DNA of 64,000 nucleotides, taken from the NCBI GenBank assembly GCA_003222115.1, contig QHUL01000048.1:41678-105677 (forward strand). The letters are read 5' to 3'. This stretch comes from Gemmatimonadota bacterium (lineage in GTDB: Bacteria > Gemmatimonadota > Gemmatimonadetes > Gemmatimonadales > GWC2-71-9). This document shows positions 52,071 to 60,021 of this stretch, in pieces. The first letter of the stretch is position 1. Each line of letters begins with the position of its first letter. Under the pieces are notes generated by a model. That model did not search any database. It was not told where the DNA came from and worked only from the letters and a program-made list of their open reading frames with translations. A program made the translations under genes and the position numbers.

Positions 52071-53067
52071 CCGCGCGGATCGCCGCCAGGTGCTCGGCGT
52101 AGGTCGTGGAAAAGATGTGCTTGCCGTCGGGTTGCGCGACGAAGTACTGGAAGGGGACCCCTGCCGGGTACAGCGCCGCCACGAGGCTGGCGCGTCCCGG
52201 CTGCCCGATCGGCCCCGGGGGCAGCCCGGCGTGCTGGTAGGTGTTGTACGGCGAGCGGATGGCCAGGTTCTTCTCCCACACGCGCCGCAGGCGTCGGCCG
52301 TAGGCGTAGGCCACGGTGGGGTCGGCTTCGAGCCTCATGCCACGCGTCAAGCGGTTGTGATAGACGGCCGACACGTAGGGCCGGTCGGGGTCGTAGCGCA
52401 CTTCCGCTTCGATGATCGACGCCAGCGTCACGAGCGCGTGGCGCGAGAGGTGCAGCGAGTCGAGCCGGGCCTGCCACTCCGGTTGCCACTGCGCCGCGAA
52501 CTCGCGCGTCATCAGCCGCACGAGATCGCGCGCGTGGATGTGCAGGGGCACGAGGTAGGTCGTGGGGAAGAGATAGCCTTCCACGGAGCGCGCGTCCCCG
52601 GGTAAGCCGAGACCCTGGGCGAGCTCTGGATCCCGCGCGGCGGCGAGAAACGAGTCGCGCGGCACGCCGAGCTGGGCGCGGGCGGCCGCCGCCACCTCGG
52701 CGAGCATCAGCCCTTCGGGCACGAAGAACCGCGCTTCGACCCCGCGGCCCCGCTCGAGCGCGTCGACCACGGCGCTCCAGGGGCTGCCCGGCGCCAGCAG
52801 GTAGACGCCGGTCTTGAGCGACCCGCGCAGCCCGTGCAGGCGCGCGTAGAGGGTGAAGAGCCCGGCGTGCTCGACGATGCCGCGGGCCGCGAGCGAATCG
52901 ACCGCGGCCTCCAGGGTGGCCCCGGGCGGAATGGTGACCGGGACCGACTCGCCAGCCGGACGCGCGCAGCCAGCGGCTATCAGCGCGCCCGCCAGCAGAA
53001 CGCGAAACGCGGGAGGCGGAACGCGGAACAGGCACGCGACCCTCCAGGGCCTGTTCCGCGTTCTCAC
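52021..53067 (-). CDS. mltG: MltG-type endolytic transglycosylase, lipoprotein form
   Basis: Cuts nascent peptidoglycan glycan strands to set their length. The 348-residue YceG-domain protein has E-G-Y-L-F-P-T-T-Y, L-A-S-I-I-E-A-E with catalytic E220, Y-H-N-R-L, and S-P-Y-N-T-Y. Instead of a plain membrane anchor it has a lipobox (L-I-A-A-G-C, C34). The GTG start overlaps the ruvX stop. Residues ~13-25 are encoded by an array of 7-nt units at 52995-53029, and a 15-bp hairpin spans its first codons. Confidence 0.92.
   Translation of the reverse strand: MRTRNRPWRVACLFRVPPPAFRVLLAGALIAAGCARPAGESVPVTIPPGATLEAAVDSLAARGIVEHAGLFTLYARLHGLRGSLKTGVYLLAPGSPWSAVVDALERGRGVEARFFVPEGLMLAEVAAAARAQLGVPRDSFLAAARDPELAQGLGLPGDARSVEGYLFPTTYLVPLHIHARDLVRLMTREFAAQWQPEWQARLDSLHLSRHALVTLASIIEAEVRYDPDRPYVSAVYHNRLTRGMRLEADPTVAYAYGRRLRRVWEKNLAIRSPYNTYQHAGLPPGPIGQPGRASLVAALYPAGVPFQYFVAQPDGKHIFSTTYAEHLAAIRAVKRQRTEARAQPVPGR
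52995..53063. repeat. Heptamer array and 15-bp inverted repeat in the start of mltG
   Basis: GCAGAAC-GCGAAAC-GCGGGAG-GCGGAAC-GCGGAAC run at 52995-53029. GAACGCGGAACAGGC (53019-53033) is a perfect inverted copy of 53049-53063, with a 15-nt loop. On the mltG mRNA this forms a strong hairpin within the first 16 codons. Confidence 0.8.
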
Positions 53068-53498
53068 GTCGCCGACCCCCGCCGTGCGTCGAGATAGTGC
53101 TGGAGCAACACCGCCGCGGCGAGTGCGTCCACGTCGTCCTTCCGCCCCCTCGTCGAGCCTCCCAGCTCGCGCACGGCCCGCAGCGCGCGCGCCGTGGTCA
53201 GGCGCTCGTCCCAGAGATCCACCGGGCGCCCCGCGTGGCGGGCGACGTCGGCGGCGAGCACCCGGGCCTCCCGCGCGGCGTCGCCCTCCGACCCATCGGG
53301 CGCGAGCGGCAACCCCACGACGACGCCGGTCACCGCGTGCTCGTCCAGCAGCGCGAGGAGTCGCCGCATGGGGAAACGTTTGCCGGCGCGGCGGGTGAGA
53401 GTGGCGAGCGGCTGGGCGAGGGTGCGGGATTCGTCGGACAGGGCGAGGCCGATGCGGCGCTCACCCCAGTCGACGGCGAGCAAGCGCCCCGCCGTCAC
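53064..53498 (-). CDS. ruvX: RuvX/YqgF, putative pre-16S rRNA nuclease
   Basis: A 144-residue RNase H-like protein: [11 protein letters not shown] (first Asp), V-V-G-L-P and W-D-E-R-L-T-T at the usual positions, and K-D-D-V-D-A-L-A-A at the C terminus. The Escherichia homologue trims the 5' end of 16S rRNA precursor. GTG start overlaps the rho stop, and its stop overlaps mltG, so the three form one operon. Confidence 0.93.
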   Translation of the reverse strand: MTAGRLLAVDWGERRIGLALSDESRTLAQPLATLTRRAGKRFPMRRLLALLDEHAVTGVVVGLPLAPDGSEGDAAREARVLAADVARHAGRPVDLWDERLTTARALRAVRELGGSTRGRKDDVDALAAAVLLQHYLDARRGSAT

Positions 53499-54754
53499 CC
53501 CTGTGCCATCGTCTGGAAGAATTCCGCGTTGTTCTTCGTGCGCTTCAGCCGCTCGAGCAGGAACTCGATCGCTTCGACGGGCGGCATGTCCGCGAGGAAG
53601 TTGCGCAGCAGGTAGACCTTGTTCAGCTCCTCCTTGCTGAGGAGCAGCTCTTCCTTGCGGGTGCTCGTGCGCTGCACGTCGATCGCGGGGAAGGTGCGTC
53701 GCTCGGCGATGCGGCGGTCGAGGATCACTTCGGAGTTGCCGGTGCCCTTGAACTCCTCGAAGATCACCTCGTCCATCCGCGACCCGGTGTCGATCAGCGC
53801 CGTCCCGATGATCGTGAGGGATCCGCCTCCTTCGATCTTGCGCGCGGCGCCGAAGAAGCGCTTGGGCTTTTGGAGCGCGTTCGCGTCCACGCCGCCCGAC
53901 AGGATCTTGCCCGAGTGGGGCACGACGACGTTGTGCGCGCGACCCATCCGCGTGATGGAGTCGAGCAGGATGACCACGTCCTTCCCGTGCTCCACCAGGC
54001 GCTTCGCCTTCTCGATGACCATGTCGGCCACCTGGACGTGCCGGTCGGCCGGCTCGTCGAACGTGGAGGAGATCACCTCGACGTGCGCCCCTTTCACGTT
54101 CTCCTCCATGTCCGTCACCTCTTCGGGTCGCTCGTCGATGAGCAGCACGATCAGGTAGATCTCGGCGTGGTTCTCGATGATGGAGTTCGCGAGCTTCTGG
54201 AGGAGGATCGTCTTGCCGGCTTTCGGCGGCGATACGATCAGGGCGCGCTGACCCTTCCCGATGGGGCTGAGGAGATCCATCACGCGCATCGACAGGTCGC
54301 CGTCCGAGCGCTCGAGCCGAACGCGCTCTTCGGGGTAGCGCGGCCGCAGGTTCTCGAAGGCGACGCGGTGCTTGGCCTTCTCCGGCTCTTCGTCGTTGAC
54401 CGACTCGACTTTGAGGAGGGCGAGATACCGCTCCCCCTCCTTGGGCGGCCGCACCTGGCCCATGATCGTGTCGCCCGTGCGCAGGTCGAAGCGCTTGATC
54501 TGGCTGGGAGACACGTAGATGTCGTCGGGGCCGTACAGGTAGTTCCAGTCGGGGCTGCGCAGGAAGCCGTACCCCTCGGGGAGAATCTCCAGCACGCCCT
54601 CTCCGCGCAGCACGGTGTCGGAGTCGAGCAGCGACTGCTCGATGCGGAAGATCAGGTCCTGCTTGCGAAGGCCCGAGTAGTTGGTGATGTTCAGCGTTTC
54701 GGCCATCGCGTGTAATTCCGCGACGGACTTCCTCTTCAACTCGGCAATGTCCAC
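53495..54754 (-). CDS. rho: Transcription termination factor Rho
   Basis: The hexameric RNA helicase that ends transcription at C-rich unstructured RNA. The 419-residue protein has the helical N domain ([10 protein letters not shown]), an RNA-binding OB fold (about 50-125, [12 protein letters not shown]), Walker A S-P-P-K-A-G-K-T, Walker [11 protein letters not shown] and the Q/R-loops. It lacks the long insertions seen in Actinobacteria. ATG at 54754 is preceded by a ~100-nt leader. Confidence 0.97.
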   Translation of the reverse strand: MDIAELKRKSVAELHAMAETLNITNYSGLRKQDLIFRIEQSLLDSDTVLRGEGVLEILPEGYGFLRSPDWNYLYGPDDIYVSPSQIKRFDLRTGDTIMGQVRPPKEGERYLALLKVESVNDEEPEKAKHRVAFENLRPRYPEERVRLERSDGDLSMRVMDLLSPIGKGQRALIVSPPKAGKTILLQKLANSIIENHAEIYLIVLLIDERPEEVTDMEENVKGAHVEVISSTFDEPADRHVQVADMVIEKAKRLVEHGKDVVILLDSITRMGRAHNVVVPHSGKILSGGVDANALQKPKRFFGAARKIEGGGSLTIIGTALIDTGSRMDEVIFEEFKGTGNSEVILDRRIAERRTFPAIDVQRTSTRKEELLLSKEELNKVYLLRNFLADMPPVEAIEFLLERLKRTKNNAEFFQTMAQG

Positions 54755-54856
54755 GGGTGCCTGTGCTCCGTTCTGCTACGGCAGGGAAGACCCCGATCCA
54801 GGGGAATGAACGCGTCGCAGGTGGAAAATTGGGAAGTGCGGGAGTGCTATCAGTCT

Positions 54857-54885
54857 ATAGTAGACCGCGCCGAACCGCGAGTCAA
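54857..54885 (-). promoter_or_regulatory. Promoter of the rho operon
   Basis: On the minus strand TTGACT (54885-54880) and TACTAT (54862-54857) are separated by 17 nt. The expected transcript start, about 54850, leaves a leader of roughly 95 nt before rho, long enough for autogenous termination control. Confidence 0.7.
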
Positions 54886-54893
54886 GGGCGACC

Positions 54894-56003
54894 GTGGACC
54901 TGACCCGGTTCCTGCTCGCGTGGCGGACGATCACGCTGCGGGATCGGGAAGTCATTGACGCGCTTGTACATCCGGACCAGGCCCAGCCGGCCCCCGCGCT
55001 CGCGCGCGCGCTCGCACTCTGGCCCGGCAGCTACTACTGGTCTGACGAGGCCGACGGGCGCCATCTCGTCCTGACCCGCCCGCTCACGCGGCGCCGCGAG
55101 ACGTGGGCCCTGCACCTCACGCTGTTCCTCGCGACCCTGGCGACGACCACGCTCGCGGGCGCCGTCTTCAGCGGCGTCATTCCTTACGACCCCAACCCGT
55201 TCGATCTCTTCACGGGCGCCTATCCGTTCCCGCCGCACGTCGCGCGGGCGTGGGCGGCGGGCCTCGAATTCTCGCTGCCGCTCGTGGCGATCCTGCTCGT
55301 GCACGAGCTCGGGCACTACGTCACCGCCCGCTCCTACGACCTCGACGTGTCGCCGCCCTACTTCATTCCCGTGCCGCTCGTGCCGTCGTTCATCGGCACG
55401 ATGGGCGCCTTCATCCGGCTCCGCACGGTGCTCTCCGACCGGCGGCAGCTGCTCGATGTCGGCGTCGCGGGGCCGATCGTGGGGTTCGTCGTCGCCGCTC
55501 CGGTGCTCGCCTTCGGGCTGGCGCTGAGCCATCCACTCCCGGGCCACGGCGAGCAGGCCGGCCTGCTGCTCGCGATCGGATCGGACACGGCCGGGCTGGG
55601 CGACTCCCTGGTGACGCTGGCGCTGCGCCATCTCATCTTCGGATCCGTGCCCGCGATCAGGGTGCACGTCATCGCCTTCGCCGGCTGGATCGGGATGTTC
55701 GTCACAATGCTGAACCTGCTGCCGATCGCCCAGCTCGACGGCGGCCACATTCTGTACGCGGCGCTGCCGCGCTGGCACCAGCGCGTGGCGCTGGCGTTCT
55801 GGGTGCTGGTGATCTTGCTGGGGCGCTTCTGGCCCGGATGGTACGTGTGGGGGTTCCTGGTGCTCGCCCTCTCCCGCGGCAGGCTCGCGCATCCGCCGGT
55901 CCTGGACGTCGAGCGCCCGCTACCGCCGGGGCGGCGCGCGGTCGCCTGGGCGGCGCTGCTCCTCTTCATCGCGACGTTTACTCCGATCCCGTTTAGAATC
56001 TGA
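54894..56003 (+). CDS. Site-2 protease-like M50 metallopeptidase
   Basis: A 369-residue intramembrane protease. About seven hydrophobic segments; zinc motif HELGH at 137-141 within L-L-V-H-E-L-G-H-Y-V, and the third ligand in Q-L-D-G-G-H-I. The F-I-G-T-M-G-A-F-I-R loop is typical of the EGY1/cyanobacterial-type branch. There is no PDZ domain, so it is not RseP. GTG start at 54894; the promoter is not evident. Confidence 0.9.
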   Translation: MDLTRFLLAWRTITLRDREVIDALVHPDQAQPAPALARALALWPGSYYWSDEADGRHLVLTRPLTRRRETWALHLTLFLATLATTTLAGAVFSGVIPYDPNPFDLFTGAYPFPPHVARAWAAGLEFSLPLVAILLVHELGHYVTARSYDLDVSPPYFIPVPLVPSFIGTMGAFIRLRTVLSDRRQLLDVGVAGPIVGFVVAAPVLAFGLALSHPLPGHGEQAGLLLAIGSDTAGLGDSLVTLALRHLIFGSVPAIRVHVIAFAGWIGMFVTMLNLLPIAQLDGGHILYAALPRWHQRVALAFWVLVILLGRFWPGWYVWGFLVLALSRGRLAHPPVLDVERPLPPGRRAVAWAALLLFIATFTPIPFRI

Positions 56004-56004
56004 A

Positions 56005-56133
56005 AGGCGTGAGGAGTGGGGAGTGGTACCTGCCGGCGCGCACCGGCCGCACGGCTCGCACCGTCGGGTACCACTCCCCACTCCCCACTCCCCACGCCTC
56101 TTCAGTACCACTCCCCACTCCCCCACGCCTTTT
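56005..56133. repeat. Triple-arm heptamer repeat
   Basis: Left arm GTGAGGA-GTGGGGA-GTGGTAC (56009-56029); central arm GTACCAC followed by three TCCCCAC units (56068-56095); a third arm GTACCAC-TCCCCAC-TCCCCCAC (56105-56126). The left arm can pair with either right arm, giving two alternative hairpins. Each copy is bordered by AGGCGTG/CACGCCT. Confidence 0.8.
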
Positions 56134-56198
56134 GTAGTTGACGTATTGCGTAAGTCTCGCCGGCTTATATCTTTGGACAAACCAGCCCACGGGTAGGC

Positions 56199-56480
56199 AT
56201 GCCCGCACAACCGGCGCGCTACAGTTCCCCCGATGCTGCTGCGGTCGTTCACGAGCTCCCCCCCATCCGGTTCGACGGACAACTCATCACCATTCGCCTC
56301 GCCGTGCGCCGCAGCGAGGACGGGATCTGGCGCGGGCGGGTGCTGTTCGGGGAGCCGGACACCGAAGCCGAGCGGGCGACGGCCGAGATCTTCTGCGCCG
56401 CGTCCGAGGCGGACCTGTGGCAGTCGGTACGGGATCTCCGGGATCATCACTTCCGGGACCTGTACCGATCGCTGCTCTGA
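56199..56480 (+). CDS. Small conserved-looking protein
   Basis: A 93-residue protein of unknown function, beginning MPAQPARYSSPDAAAVVHEL. After a Pro/Ala start it has strand-rich sequence (G-Q-L-I-T-I-R-L-A-V-R, G-I-W-R-G-R-V-L-F-G) and a helical C-terminal half (E-A-D-L-W-Q-S-V-R-D-L). No signal peptide or known motif. Its stop overlaps the HisKA gene (TGATG), so they form a pair. Confidence 0.65.
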   Translation: MPAQPARYSSPDAAAVVHELPPIRFDGQLITIRLAVRRSEDGIWRGRVLFGEPDTEAERATAEIFCAASEADLWQSVRDLRDHHFRDLYRSLL

Positions 56481-56671
56481 TGGAGGAGCTGCGGGCAGCG
56501 CTGCAGAAGGTCCGGCACGATCTGTCCAATCCCCTGGCGGCGATTCTCGCCGAGACGCAGCTGTTGCTCCTGAACGCCGAGCGCTACGACGAGGAGACGG
56601 TCACGGGCCTGCGCCAGATCGAGACGCTGTCCCGCAAGATGCGCCAGATGCTGGAAGCCTTGGACAAGTGA
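56480..56671 (+). CDS. Free-standing histidine-kinase dimerisation (HisKA) domain
   Basis: A 63-residue protein that is almost only a phospho-acceptor helix pair: V-R-H-D-L-S-N-P-L-A-A-I-L with the H-box His near position 14, and a second helix (E-T-V-T-G-L-R-Q-I-E-T-L-S-R-K-M). The ATPase domain that normally follows is absent; the stop is followed by the convergent RDD gene. It could be a phosphotransfer protein or a dimerisation adaptor. Confidence 0.7.
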   Translation: MEELRAALQKVRHDLSNPLAAILAETQLLLLNAERYDEETVTGLRQIETLSRKMRQMLEALDK

Positions 56672-56728
56672 GCCGGCGGCACCGGCCGCGGTTCTGTCCG
56701 CCCGCCGTGTGGTGGCGCTTTCAGTCCC

Positions 56729-58513
56729 TCAGGGTGCCGGGGCGGTGGCTGCGATGGAGGCCGCCCACCCGTTCCTCAGATAGAGGACGAGCAGCACCGC
56801 GCTCGTCGCGCTGACGGCGTACTTGAGCGCGGCAGGGGCGTCGCTGGCCGACAGCAGGCCCTCGATCGTTCCCGCGACGACGAGCAGCGAAACCACGGCG
56901 CCAAGCATCTGTGCCGCGATCCGCCCCTCCACCACGAGGGCGTCCCGGCGCGTGCGGTCTCCGGGGGCGATCAGCGCCCCGGCGATCCGGAACCCCGCGC
57001 CGGCGGCGATGAAGATCGCCGTCAGCTCGAGCACGCCGTGGCCCGCGATGAAGGTCGCGAGGTAGGCGCCGGCGCGGTGATTCACGAACAGCCCGAAGCC
57101 CATCCCGAGCTGCAGCCCGTTCATCACCAGCGCCCACACCGTGAGCGTCCCGGCCACGAGACCCCCGACGAAGGTCCAGAAGGCGACCAGGACGTTGTTG
57201 CCGATGATGGCCGAAGCGATCACGGGGAGCTCCTCCTCCGGGCTCTGCGCGTAGCCGATCCCGCGGGCCTGGCGCTCGGCCGCCTGCTCGGCGCGCCCCA
57301 CCATGACGGGGGACATCACCTCCTCGGCGAGTTGCGGGCGCTCGCGGATCATCACGTAGCCCACGGCCGCCGGGACGACGAACAGCAGGGCGGCGGCCAC
57401 CACCTGGCGCCACGACAGCACCACGGCGGCCGGAAAATCCCGCAGCAGGTAGCGGAGCACGGGCGTGCGACGCCGCCCCCGTGCCCGGTACAGGGCATTG
57501 TGCCCCGCGCCGACGAGTCGCTCGAGGTATTCGATGACGCGGGGATCGACGCCGTACGTCCGCGCCCGGGCGAGGTCCGCGGCCGCTTCGCGGTAGCGCG
57601 CGGCGAACACGGGGATCTCGTCGGGCGGCAGCGCGCCCACGCCGGCCCGCTCAACGCGCGTGGCGACCGCCCGGAACGCTTCCCAGGCCGCGCGCTTGCG
57701 TGCGACGAACCGCTCGGCGGCCACCGTGGTGCGCCCGGCTCCCCGCTCGCGCGCCCGCGTCGCGAAGCGGCTGCGGCGCTTGCGCTGCTCCTCCGCCAAG
57801 AGCGTCGCCAGATACGCCTCCGTGTCCGTCGTGCGGCGCGGCACGCGCGCCTCGAAGCGGCGGGCCAGCTCGGCTGCCATCCGCACCTCCACCGTCGGCT
57901 CGAGCTGGTCGCGGCGCGCCATGAACTGATCGAGCAGCCGGAACTCCTCGTCCGAGAGATCCGGCGGCCCCGTCTCCACGACTTCCTCCACCGGGATCTC
58001 GTTCGCTGCCCCCAGGCTCCAGTCTGTCGGACGGTCGCGCACCACGACCGTCCCCGCCGCCAGGTCGCCCGGGCGCTGGTTGCGGCGCTGGAGGAAGACG
58101 AACAGGAGGCCCGGGAGCACGGGGAGCAGAGGGAAATAGCAGTCGAGCAGCCGGACCACGTTGCGCACCACGGCCGCGGTGGGCGTGACGGGGTGCCCGG
58201 TCGCCATCACGACGCGGATTCCCAGCGCCTGCTTGCCGGGCGTGCGCCCGCCGTTCAGGGCCTCGAACAGCACGAAGTACCCGAGCACGGCGAAGTAGTA
58301 CAGCAGCACGAGCGCCGCCATCAGCCAGCCCTCGACGGCGCCGGAAAGGCGCGTGCCGATCGTGCGCGCCACCACGACGATCAGGATCACGCCGAGGTTG
58401 AGGAGCACCGTGTCGAAGAAGGCGGCGGCCGTCCGAGAGCCGACGCCCGCCAGCTCGAGGTGGACTTCGACGTGCTCCGGGGTCTCGACGCCCAGCTGTT
58501 GCCGCAGGTCCAT
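56729..58513 (-). CDS. RDD-SpoIIM fusion membrane protein
   Basis: A 594-residue protein. Residues ~20-165 form an RDD domain (G-S-R-T-A-A-A-F-F-D-T, G-G-R-T-P-G-K-Q-A-L-G-I-R-V). Residues ~190-590 hold a stage II sporulation M domain: a helical soluble part, then about six membrane helices with N-N-V-L-V-A-F and G-H-G-V-L-E-L. In most genomes these are two adjacent genes next to DUF4129 and MoxR; here they are one frame. I prefer ATG 58513 over the GTG at 58516 for ribosome-site spacing. SpoIIM here does not imply sporulation. Confidence 0.9.
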   Translation of the reverse strand: MDLRQQLGVETPEHVEVHLELAGVGSRTAAAFFDTVLLNLGVILIVVVARTIGTRLSGAVEGWLMAALVLLYYFAVLGYFVLFEALNGGRTPGKQALGIRVVMATGHPVTPTAAVVRNVVRLLDCYFPLLPVLPGLLFVFLQRRNQRPGDLAAGTVVVRDRPTDWSLGAANEIPVEEVVETGPPDLSDEEFRLLDQFMARRDQLEPTVEVRMAAELARRFEARVPRRTTDTEAYLATLLAEEQRKRRSRFATRARERGAGRTTVAAERFVARKRAAWEAFRAVATRVERAGVGALPPDEIPVFAARYREAAADLARARTYGVDPRVIEYLERLVGAGHNALYRARGRRRTPVLRYLLRDFPAAVVLSWRQVVAAALLFVVPAAVGYVMIRERPQLAEEVMSPVMVGRAEQAAERQARGIGYAQSPEEELPVIASAIIGNNVLVAFWTFVGGLVAGTLTVWALVMNGLQLGMGFGLFVNHRAGAYLATFIAGHGVLELTAIFIAAGAGFRIAGALIAPGDRTRRDALVVEGRIAAQMLGAVVSLLVVAGTIEGLLSASDAPAALKYAVSATSAVLLVLYLRNGWAASIAATAPAP

Positions 58514-58557
58514 CACGTCCCCATCTTAGCGCGGTCGACTCCCTGGAGCGAGCGCGT

Positions 58558-59397
58558 ATGACCGACATCAGGCCGATGGATCTCGGGGAGATTCTGGACG
58601 GGGGGCTCACGGTGTACCGCCGGCACTTCAGCCTGCTCGTGCAGCTCGGGGTGGTCGCCCTGTGGCTGCCCGTCGCGCTGACCATCTACCTCCAGCTGTC
58701 GGGCGGGCCGCAGCTGCACCCGGTTCTCTATGCCGTCACGCTCCTGATCCAGTACTTCGCCAGTCTGCTCCTGACGGCGGGCGCGGTCCGCGTTATCTCC
58801 GACTCCTACCTGGGCCACCCGCCCCGGCTTCACGACGCCCTGTCGCTCGGCTTCTCGAAGATTTGGCCGCTGTTCGTCGTGGGAATCGGGTACGCCGTCG
58901 TGGTGTTCGTGTGCATGCTGGTGCCAGGGGTGATCGCGGCCGTCCTGATTCCGATTCTGGCAAAGGGCGGTGCGGCGATCCCCGCCCTCATCGTGGGGCT
59001 GGCCCTGTTCGCCGGGGCGGTGTGGTTTCTCGTGTTCGTGGCCTGCGGCTACGCGCTGACGACCCAGGTCGTGGTGCTGGAGGAGCTGGGCGGCTCGTTC
59101 GACGCCTTCGGCCGCTCCTGGGACCTGACTCGCGGCTTCAAGCGCAAGGTCTTCGCCACGGCGGCCGTCGCGCTGATCATCTTCTCGCTGCCCGCCGCCT
59201 GCGTCGCGGTGCTCGCCGAGGCCCTGCGACAGCCGGCGCCGCCGGTCGGTCAGGCCTTCACTGTGCTGGCGGCGCTGCTGCCGATCGTGATGACCCCCCT
59301 GCTCTCCTGCATCTTCACGCTGATGTACTACGACCTGCGGGTGCGGCGCGAGGCGTTCGACCTGCAGGTGCTGGGCCAGCAGCTCGGGATCGGCTAA
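58558..59397 (+). CDS. Integral membrane protein (GDPDase-membrane-domain-like)
   Basis: A 279-residue protein with about six membrane helices. R-P-M-D-L-G-E-I-L-D-G-G-L at the start and L-G-G-S-F-D-A-F-G-R-S-W-D-L-T-R-G inside are the conserved soluble blocks of a family linked to glycerophosphoryl diester phosphodiesterase membrane domains. Divergent from the RDD-SpoIIM gene (44 nt). The stop TAA is followed directly by the GTG of the next gene. Confidence 0.8.
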   Translation: MTDIRPMDLGEILDGGLTVYRRHFSLLVQLGVVALWLPVALTIYLQLSGGPQLHPVLYAVTLLIQYFASLLLTAGAVRVISDSYLGHPPRLHDALSLGFSKIWPLFVVGIGYAVVVFVCMLVPGVIAAVLIPILAKGGAAIPALIVGLALFAGAVWFLVFVACGYALTTQVVVLEELGGSFDAFGRSWDLTRGFKRKVFATAAVALIIFSLPAACVAVLAEALRQPAPPVGQAFTVLAALLPIVMTPLLSCIFTLMYYDLRVRREAFDLQVLGQQLGIG

Positions 59398-60021
59398 GTG
59401 CTCGGACAGGGCGTCCCGCCGGACTCGCTCCGGGCAGCGCTGCGGGACGTGTTTGCGCGTCCCGAGTACCGCTGGAGCGAGCGCCCGGATCCGTGGGGCT
59501 GGATCGTCGGCGTCTGGTACCGGCTGCTCGATTGGCTCGACACGGTGCAACGGGGGCATCCCGCGGGGTTCAAGGTGCTGCTCGCCGTGTTGGCGCTGGT
59601 GCTCGTCGGCCTGCTCGCCCACATGGGCTACGTCGTCTGGCGGATCACCCGGCCCACGGCGCGGACGCCGGCCGGGGGGGCGGAGGGAATCGGCGGGCGC
59701 GAGCTGGCGGATGCGCGCGCCCACCGCGCGCGGGCGGAGGAGCTGGCGCGTGCCGGGCGGTATGCGGAAGCGCTGGCCTACCGGTTTGTCGCCCTCGTGC
59801 TCGAGCTCGAGCGCCGCCGCGCCCTGGCGTTCCACCCGTCCAAGACGCCGGCCGAGTACGTGGGTGAGGCCAGGCTCGACGCGGCGGGTCGCGCGTCGCT
59901 CGCGGAGCTCGTGGCGCGCCTCTATCGCCACCTGTTCGGCGGAGTTCCCTGCGATGAGGGCGGGTATCGCGAGTTTGGGGCCGCGGCGGACGAGCTGGGG
60001 AGACATGTCGCACCAGCGTGA
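59398..60021 (+). CDS. DUF4129-domain protein
   Basis: A 207-residue protein with one membrane helix (about 60-83) between an N-terminal soluble segment (R-P-E-Y-R-W-S-E-R-P) and a C-terminal DUF4129 domain (A-G-R-Y-A-E-A-L-A-Y-R-F-V-A-L-V). DUF4129 genes accompany MoxR/DUF58 clusters; the function is unknown. It overlaps the next gene by 17 nt. Confidence 0.82.
   Translation: MLGQGVPPDSLRAALRDVFARPEYRWSERPDPWGWIVGVWYRLLDWLDTVQRGHPAGFKVLLAVLALVLVGLLAHMGYVVWRITRPTARTPAGGAEGIGGRELADARAHRARAEELARAGRYAEALAYRFVALVLELERRRALAFHPSKTPAEYVGEARLDAAGRASLAELVARLYRHLFGGVPCDEGGYREFGAAADELGRHVAPA

Noticed and set aside
56138..56170. Promoter TTGACG…TTATAT before the small gene at 56199
   Set aside because: The spacer is 21 nt, too long for a normal housekeeping promoter.
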